Source: a virus
Virus record (IMG/VR): IMGVR_UViG_3300042879_003265
Span: 1 to 33,809 of that record
Length of the DNA stretch: 33,809 nucleotides
Strand: one strand, 5' to 3'
This document shows, piece after piece, positions 29,586 to 33,809 of this stretch; the first letter of the stretch is position 1, and each line of letters opens with the position of its first letter. Below the pieces are notes generated by a model, which was not told the DNA's origin, did no database searches, and saw only the letters and a list, made by a program, of their open reading frames with translations. Both the position numbers and the translations under genes were made by a program.

Positions 29586-30176
29586 ATGCGACCCAACCCC
29601 GAATGCTACCTTGACCAGGACGAGTATGTCAAAGACCTGGAGGATTATGTGGACAAAATTGAGCGAGAAAACTTGATTTTTCAACAAAACCTCCTATATA
29701 TATATAATTATATAGACAATTCTATACATATAAATAATACTAATACTCTAAACACTCTAAAGGGTAGAGATAAAGGAGGGGGTGTGGGGGAGGAAAAAGA
29801 GAAGGGAACGTCCAAATACTCCAACAAAAACATCCGCAGGAACTCTAAACACTCCCAAGAAGAAATGATGGCTATGTTTGAGGGCTTCTGGAACTTCTAT
29901 GACAAGAAGGTCGGTAAGGACAAAGCCATCCTCGCTTGGTTCAAACTGAGCGATGAAGAGATTGAGAAAATCCGCAATACCCTTCCGACCTATTTAGAGG
30001 CTCACAGAGAGCGTAAGTTCCGTAAAGACCCCGTAAGATACCTAACCCATAAAGCGTTCAATGACGAGCTTCCTACGCAGTCTGGAGGCCATTCCCAACA
30101 CAAACCCTACCATTCAACCCAAAACGATGAACAACCACTCCGATTTTACACGCCTCCCAGCGGAATTGTACGCTGA
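29586..30176 (+). CDS. Replication initiation or helicase-loader-like protein
   Basis: 196 residues. A coiled-coil start ('YVKDLEDYVDKIERENLIFQ'), an Asn/Ile-rich low-complexity linker, and a C-terminal domain with 'FEGFWNFYDKKVGKDKAILA' and 'FRKDPVRYLTHKAFNDE', a pattern often seen at the end of phage replication proteins that recruit the DnaB helicase. The helicase gene starts inside it, 50 bases before its end. The linker is encoded by a very AT-rich tract (29690-29755) that could be the origin, as in lambda O. The domain call is by motif; the origin idea is inference. Confidence 0.65.
   Translation: MRPNPECYLDQDEYVKDLEDYVDKIERENLIFQQNLLYIYNYIDNSIHINNTNTLNTLKGRDKGGGVGEEKEKGTSKYSNKNIRRNSKHSQEEMMAMFEGFWNFYDKKVGKDKAILAWFKLSDEEIEKIRNTLPTYLEAHRERKFRKDPVRYLTHKAFNDELPTQSGGHSQHKPYHSTQNDEQPLRFYTPPSGIVR
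29690..29755. other. AT-rich tract inside the replication gene, possible origin
   Basis: About 65 bases almost free of G and C, containing ATATAGACAATTCTATA (29710-29726), close to the unit of the 19-bp array at 19822-19913 (ATATAGACATCTATAT). AT-rich unwinding sequence in a replication gene next to the helicase gene fits a phage origin. Confidence 0.45.
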
Positions 30177-31497
30177 ATACCAAGACCGACTCCTCGGCAT
30201 CCTCATTTGCGAAATCATCAAGCCGGGGGATATCGTCCTCCAACTCCGAGAGGAGTATTTTGATGAAGGAATCCGCAAGAATACCTTCAAAGCCATTCGG
30301 AGCCTTCGGGCCGAGGACAAGCCCATCAACACGCTGACCGTCCGTTCACGGATGATTGAGATGAATGTCCCCACCGATGTGGTGTTCCTTGCAAGCCTTG
30401 ACTCAGGGCTTTATTCCCACGATGGATGGAAGGTGTACCGGTACGAATTGCATTGCCGGTACATCCACGACCAAATTGAGAAGACCAAGATTGACTTTCT
30501 CAAGCACCAGGATGTTGATCGCCTCTACAAGGAAATCCAAGACATCAAGTCTTTAGACCCCGACCCGATTGCTACCGAGGTTCACGAATTGCTCTTGGGC
30601 TTTATGATGGGCCTCAACGAGGTCATCACGGGAGCGAAGGACAACAGCATCACCCGAACCTTTCATCACAACACCGACAGCCTGATAACGGGCTTCAAGC
30701 CTTCGGAGTTCATCATCCTGGGTGGCCGTCCTGCAATGGGCAAAACCACCTTGGCCCTGCAATACGCTCTCAACCAAGCGATGAACAAAAAGCCTGTGGC
30801 CTTCTTCACCTTGGAGATGTCCACGGAGCAACTGATGACCCGATTGGTTTCCAACCTTGCCGAGGTGGATGGAGAGGTCTTCCTGGACATCAAGGAACGG
30901 ATGAATGGTCAAGACTTTTTGGCCATCTCTCAGCACATTGATAAGGTCAAAGGCGCACCGTTGCACGTTGTGGATGTCCCCGGCATTGACCCTCAGCGGA
31001 TGGAATTGGAGTTGATAAAACTCATCAAGAAGCACAAGATTGAAGGGGCATACATTGATTACCTCCAACTGATTTCTCCCCTGCCAGAAGACCGAGGCAA
31101 GCCCCGAATTGACCAAGTGACCAACATCTCCAAGTACATCAAGACCATCTGCAAGAGGCTCAACATTTGGATTTGCTTGGTGTCATCGTTGTCCAGGGGC
31201 GTGGAGCAGAGGGACTCCAAGCGTCCCAAACCGAGCGACCTGCGTGAAACGGGCCAACTTGAATATGATGCCGACAAGATTCTGTTCGTGTATCGTCCTT
31301 CCGAGTATATGGAAGACCACGATCCCCAAAAGCAAGAACTCATTGACCTCCTTGAAATCCTTGTGAGGAAGAATCGGAATGGGAAGATTGGCACGGCTAT
31401 GGGGAAAATTAAACTTCAATACACAAAAGTGTTGGATTTTAATGGAAACATTCCTACCTTTGAGGAGAAGATTCAAACCCTAAAAGCGCCATTCTGA
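30127..31497 (+). CDS. Replicative DNA helicase, DnaB-like
   Basis: A 456-residue DnaB-family helicase. The N-terminal domain (about 1-115) is followed by a linker, then the RecA-like motor: Walker A 'GGRPAMGKTT' (199-208), 'FTLEMSTEQLMTRLVSNLAE', Walker B 'AYIDYLQL' (308-315), 'SSLSRGVEQRDSKRPKPSDL' (353-372), 'ETGQLEYDADKILFVYRP' and 'VRKNRNGKIG' with the arginine-finger region. The ATG at 30127 follows a CAACCCAAAACG leader and overlaps the loader-like gene by 50 bases; an earlier in-frame start is less likely. Unwinds DNA ahead of the fork as a hexamer. Confidence 0.93.
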   Translation: MNNHSDFTRLPAELYAEYQDRLLGILICEIIKPGDIVLQLREEYFDEGIRKNTFKAIRSLRAEDKPINTLTVRSRMIEMNVPTDVVFLASLDSGLYSHDGWKVYRYELHCRYIHDQIEKTKIDFLKHQDVDRLYKEIQDIKSLDPDPIATEVHELLLGFMMGLNEVITGAKDNSITRTFHHNTDSLITGFKPSEFIILGGRPAMGKTTLALQYALNQAMNKKPVAFFTLEMSTEQLMTRLVSNLAEVDGEVFLDIKERMNGQDFLAISQHIDKVKGAPLHVVDVPGIDPQRMELELIKLIKKHKIEGAYIDYLQLISPLPEDRGKPRIDQVTNISKYIKTICKRLNIWICLVSSLSRGVEQRDSKRPKPSDLRETGQLEYDADKILFVYRPSEYMEDHDPQKQELIDLLEILVRKNRNGKIGTAMGKIKLQYTKVLDFNGNIPTFEEKIQTLKAPF

Positions 31498-31745
31498 TGA
31501 AATTACTTGAAAGAATTATTGAAACCTATCCAGACGAGCAGTTCTTGAAAGCCGATGGATTAGATGACGCTATCATAGGCGTGGATGAAAAGTCAATGGT
31601 ATTGATTTATAGCGTGTCCAAGTGCATAGACATTCTTGCAGAGAAGATTGGTTCTGTTGAGGAGGCCATTGAATACTTTTCCTTTAACGTATCGGGGGCC
31701 TATATGGGAGAGAAAACCCCGATTTGGTGCCAAGACCTTTATTGA
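31497..31745 (+). CDS. Conserved small phage protein, function unknown
   Basis: 82 residues. 'DGLDDAIIGVDEKSMVLIYS' with 'VSKCIDILAEKI', 'EEAIEYFSFNVSGAYMG' and 'EKTPIWCQD' is a well-conserved pattern among phage hypothetical proteins. Starts one base inside the helicase stop (TGATG). Its steady partnership with replication genes suggests a role there; biochemical function is not known to me. Confidence 0.8.
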   Translation: MKLLERIIETYPDEQFLKADGLDDAIIGVDEKSMVLIYSVSKCIDILAEKIGSVEEAIEYFSFNVSGAYMGEKTPIWCQDLY

Positions 31746-31752
31746 ATTTGAT

Positions 31753-31911
31753 ATGAAATACGTTGGAAAGTGCGATAAGCACGGCCTGATACAACACGAT
31801 GTGACCCAGGCACAAATAGACATCAAGGGCGGTCCGTATTGCCCCTATTGCGGTTCTCTCGTTGATGTCATCGCAAAAAACACCGACAACAAAAAGCCCA
31901 AGACCAAATGA
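31753..31911 (+). CDS. Small zinc-ribbon protein
   Basis: 52 residues with Cys7, His10 and 'CPYCGS' (about 29-34), followed by a basic Lys/Asn tail. Looks like a single small zinc ribbon. The ATG at 31753 is 7 bases after the previous stop; a longer in-frame extension would lie within the preceding gene and is rejected. It overlaps the next gene by ATGA. Confidence 0.65.
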   Translation: MKYVGKCDKHGLIQHDVTQAQIDIKGGPYCPYCGSLVDVIAKNTDNKKPKTK

Positions 31912-32429
31912 TAGGAAAGATTGAACACACAATGGCCGAAGACATTATCGGCATTGTATCGGATTACTACGGAATCCACAAGGACAAGTTGTTCAGCAAG
32001 ACCCGTTTGTGGGATGTCGTTCACGCAAGGCAAGTGGCCTGCTATATGATTCGCAAGTACACCAACATCCCCAAGCTTGCGATTGGAAGGCAATACTTCA
32101 ACCAAGACCACTCCACCATCATCCATTCAATTCGGGCGGTTGAGAGGGATATTATGACCGATTACCGAGGCACGGAACGAGATGTCCAGGCCATCACCCA
32201 GGCGATTGAAGACCAACAGTCTGTCAGGATAAAAAAAGACCAAAGCAAGTATGTTGTCTTGCTGAAATTCAAGGCCGAGCCAGAGATGTATTTTGGCCCA
32301 GAGATGTATTTTGGCCCTTGGGAAACCGCTGAAATAGCGAACCAAATGTTGCAAGACAGAATAAAGCCGATGTTGGATATGAATGAGTGTGAGTCGGCTA
32401 CCGTTATCAAAGTGACTTCCATAGAATGA
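31908..32429 (+). CDS. Stand-alone DnaA domain IV-like DNA-binding protein
   Basis: 173 residues. Residues 10-82 follow the C-terminal DNA-binding domain of DnaA: 'IVSDYYGIHKDKLFSKTRLW', 'VVHARQVACYMIRKYTNIPK', and 'AIGRQYFNQDHSTIIHSIRA' with the DHST (67-70) of the DnaA-box-binding signature. There is no ATPase domain, so it cannot act as a full initiator; it might bind origin boxes, help load the helicase, or compete with host DnaA. The second half is unrelated and holds a six-residue in-frame duplication (PEMYFG twice). Overlaps both neighbours by ATGA. Confidence 0.82.
   Translation: MIGKIEHTMAEDIIGIVSDYYGIHKDKLFSKTRLWDVVHARQVACYMIRKYTNIPKLAIGRQYFNQDHSTIIHSIRAVERDIMTDYRGTERDVQAITQAIEDQQSVRIKKDQSKYVVLLKFKAEPEMYFGPEMYFGPWETAEIANQMLQDRIKPMLDMNECESATVIKVTSIE
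32281..32316. repeat. 18-bp in-frame tandem duplication
   Basis: CAGAGATGTATTTTGGCC repeated exactly twice (32281-32298, 32299-32316), giving PEMYFG-PEMYFG in the DnaA-domain protein. Confidence 0.9.
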
Positions 32430-32752
32430 GATTCCGAAGAAAATCAACCCCGATAGAGCTATTGTTGGATTGGCTATCCACGCTGCCCCCTTTGGTCACC
32501 AAGCAAGATGTTGTCAAGCGAGTGATGAAGATGAAGGAAACTGAAACCAAGCACCTCGTGAGTGCTTATCAGGAGGGCTATGATGCATATTCGCATCCCA
32601 AGAATTACACGGTCTCTGCCTCTGAATGGTACTCTCATAGGTATAGACGAGTTGAAGAAAGAGGGTACCGCAAACAAAAACCACACCATAAAATCGTAAA
32701 AAATGTCAAACCAATCAAATCAAAAAGTGTACGCAAAGGGGATTTACATTAA
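32426..32752 (+). CDS. Small basic protein, function unknown
   Basis: 108 residues, basic, with a helical start ('IELLLDWLSTLPPLVTKQDV') and a Lys/Arg-rich end ('IVKNVKPIKSKSVRKGDLH'). Begins in an ATGA overlap with the DnaA-domain gene and overlaps the next gene by 50 bases. Charge and context suggest a nucleic-acid-linked role; no family recognised. Confidence 0.65.
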   Translation: MRFRRKSTPIELLLDWLSTLPPLVTKQDVVKRVMKMKETETKHLVSAYQEGYDAYSHPKNYTVSASEWYSHRYRRVEERGYRKQKPHHKIVKNVKPIKSKSVRKGDLH

Positions 32753-32978
32753 CAAGAAAATCATCTCCGGGAAGGAGTTGTTTGAGATGTCTTGTAATGT
32801 GGATCAGTTCATCGCCTTCCTCCAAGAGCATCGGGACGAAAAGGGCTATGTCCGTATCGCCTGTTGGCCGAAGCGTGAAGCCGACAAGTATGGCACCCAC
32901 AATGCCGAGTTGAACACCTGGAAGCCTAATTCGGCTCAAGCCTCTGCCCCTGCTCCTAAAGACGATATGCCGTTCTAA
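32703..32978 (+). CDS. Small protein with an SSB-like acidic tip
   Basis: 91 residues. The first 75 ('KGIYINKKIISGKELFEMSC', 'FIAFLQEHRDEKGYVRIACW', 'HNAELNTWKPN') resemble a small conserved phage family, followed by an Ala/Ser/Pro linker and DDMPF at the very end. This is the layout of single-stranded-DNA-binding proteins, whose tips (DDDIPF) recruit repair and replication enzymes. An SSB-like OB fold cannot be proved by eye. It overlaps its upstream neighbour by 50 bases. Confidence 0.65.
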   Translation: MSNQSNQKVYAKGIYINKKIISGKELFEMSCNVDQFIAFLQEHRDEKGYVRIACWPKREADKYGTHNAELNTWKPNSAQASAPAPKDDMPF

Positions 32979-33232
32979 TGGGGGTATTCGCAAAATGGCC
33001 GACATTGCTCTCAGCGGTGTTGTGCGTGGTGAAGTTGTTGTTGCCAAGTTCGGGGTTGACCTGGATGTGGTGCTTTGCTCCGCTTTGGATAACATTCGGG
33101 TTCATCTTCGTGTTCGTGTCGCTCGTGTTTGTTATCGCTCTAATCATCTCGGACGAGAAGAAAGGCTCTAAGCCTTTCTCTCACCGGGTGAGGAATGTCT
33201 TTGGCAAACGATACACAACGACAACGACCTAA
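32978..33232 (+). CDS. Small membrane protein, function unknown
   Basis: 84 residues with two hydrophobic stretches (about 9-22 and 31-56), a basic segment (SDEKKGSKPFSHRVRN) and a TTTTT end. Two-helix membrane protein by pattern. The ATG overlaps the previous stop (TAATG). Position in the replication region is unusual for a holin, so another membrane role is possible. Confidence 0.65.
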   Translation: MGVFAKWPTLLSAVLCVVKLLLPSSGLTWMWCFAPLWITFGFIFVFVSLVFVIALIISDEKKGSKPFSHRVRNVFGKRYTTTTT

Positions 33233-33238
33233 CAAAGA

Positions 33239-33643
33239 ATGAAGAAATGCCCAAGCCCAAAGGTTCCCGTACAATCCGAATACGACCTCCAAAAGAGCCT
33301 ATGCCTCTACATCCGACTCAATTACCCACAAGCGATATTCACTTCTGACTTATCGGGCATACGATTGCCAATGGGCCTTGCCGTGAAAACCGCTAAACTC
33401 CGCTCGTCAAGAGCGATACCAGACCTGCTCATCTTTGAGCCAAGGAAAGGGTATCACGGCTTGTTCATTGAACTGAAGCGTCCAGGGGTGCGGTTCTTCA
33501 AGAAGAATGGCCAACCAGCAACGGAACATTTTGCCGAGCAATGGGAGATGATTCAGCGGCTCTTGAAGAAGGGCTATCTCGCTTGCACGGCCAACTCCTT
33601 TGATTCGGCCAAGGCCATCATAGACAGCTATTTCACCGAATAA
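33239..33643 (+). CDS. VRR-NUC domain nuclease
   Basis: 134 residues matching the phage VRR-NUC nuclease form: an early 'QSEYDLQKSLCLYIR', then 'AIPDLLIFEPRKGYHGLFIE' with Asp62, Glu78 and Lys80 (the PD-(D/E)xK core), and 'EQWEMIQRLLKKGYLACTAN' with Gln101. Such enzymes act on branched or structured DNA, for instance Holliday-junction-like intermediates. It would fit with the Rad52-like and helicase genes in this arm. The ATG is 6 bases after the previous stop. Confidence 0.85.
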   Translation: MKKCPSPKVPVQSEYDLQKSLCLYIRLNYPQAIFTSDLSGIRLPMGLAVKTAKLRSSRAIPDLLIFEPRKGYHGLFIELKRPGVRFFKKNGQPATEHFAEQWEMIQRLLKKGYLACTANSFDSAKAIIDSYFTE

Positions 33644-33660
33644 CCACTAATTTTGAGCCT

Positions 33661-33809
33661 ATGAAACGAATAGTCATCAAGGAAGGAAAGAATTGGGCCG
33701 AGAACGACCCGATGCTCCCAACAATAGGCACGGTATGGCGGAGGGAATACGAGTTCACGGAGTCTTGCCTTTACAAGCAAACAGGATTGGAAGGCTATGG
33801 CATCAACAA
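33661..33809 (+). CDS. Hypothetical protein (3' end beyond window)
   Basis: At least 49 residues ('MKRIVIKEGKNWAENDPMLP' at the start), truncated by the window end. The leader CACTAATTTTGAGCCT precedes the ATG. No family recognised from the visible part. Confidence 0.5.
   Translation, partial: MKRIVIKEGKNWAENDPMLPTIGTVWRREYEFTESCLYKQTGLEGYGIN

Noticed and set aside
1-33809. tRNA or rRNA genes.
   Set aside because: None noticed on reading either strand; no scan with a dedicated program was possible.

Overview
This window is most likely part of the genome of a tailed double-stranded DNA bacteriophage, probably a siphovirus, infecting a member of the Bacteroidota. The virion and packaging genes are recognisable (terminase, portal, MuF-like head protein, scaffold-like protein, a tape measure of about 1000 residues, two large tail proteins). 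So are the replication and recombination genes (DnaB-like helicase, Rad52-like annealing protein, VRR-NUC nuclease, sliding-clamp-like protein, DnaA-type DNA-binding domain). The host call rests on repeated -7 elements of the form TAnnTTTG (TATCTTTG, TATATTTG, TAATTTTG) in front of genes, the near absence of Shine-Dalgarno sequences, and A/C-rich leaders before start codons. No host core genes, rRNA or tRNA were seen.

Left part (1-19697, all minus strand, transcribed right to left): small-terminase candidate, large terminase, a small structural-type gene, two small membrane proteins (lysis-type), a tail-assembly-chaperone-like pair with a likely -1 frameshift, the tape measure, two large tail proteins, and a separately punctuated 192-residue virion-type protein. 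Next comes a block of eight carbohydrate and methyl-transfer genes (3703-9047). The portal, MuF-like protein, a small acidic protein and a scaffold-like protein cut by the window edge follow. Tail genes therefore precede head genes in the transcript, and the capsid gene should lie just beyond position 1.

Centre (19698-22739): a regulatory zone. It holds a five-unit, exactly 19-bp-spaced array (19822-19913), a GC-rich non-coding block full of GGNCC motifs with a repeating layout of about 113 bp, three minus-strand genes (one of them clamp-like) with strong terminators, a second GGNCC block with foldback potential, eight TTGACGA heptamers, and the divergent promoters.

Right part (22740-33809, all plus strand): small acidic early genes of unknown function, two helix-turn-helix proteins, a recombination module, a run of small hypotheticals, then a replication module (primosome or loader-like protein, DnaB-like helicase, DnaA-domain protein, SSB-tail-like protein, nuclease). 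Many right-arm genes, and several minus-strand ones, are preceded by a recurring leader built from CCCTAAA / ACCCTTAAA units.

The most unusual items are the glycosylation-type cassette inside the virion operon, the compact clamp, the 19-bp array with a look-alike inside the replication gene, the CCCTAAA leaders, and the two GGNCC islands. All functions are assigned by reading motifs by eye; no database search was run.
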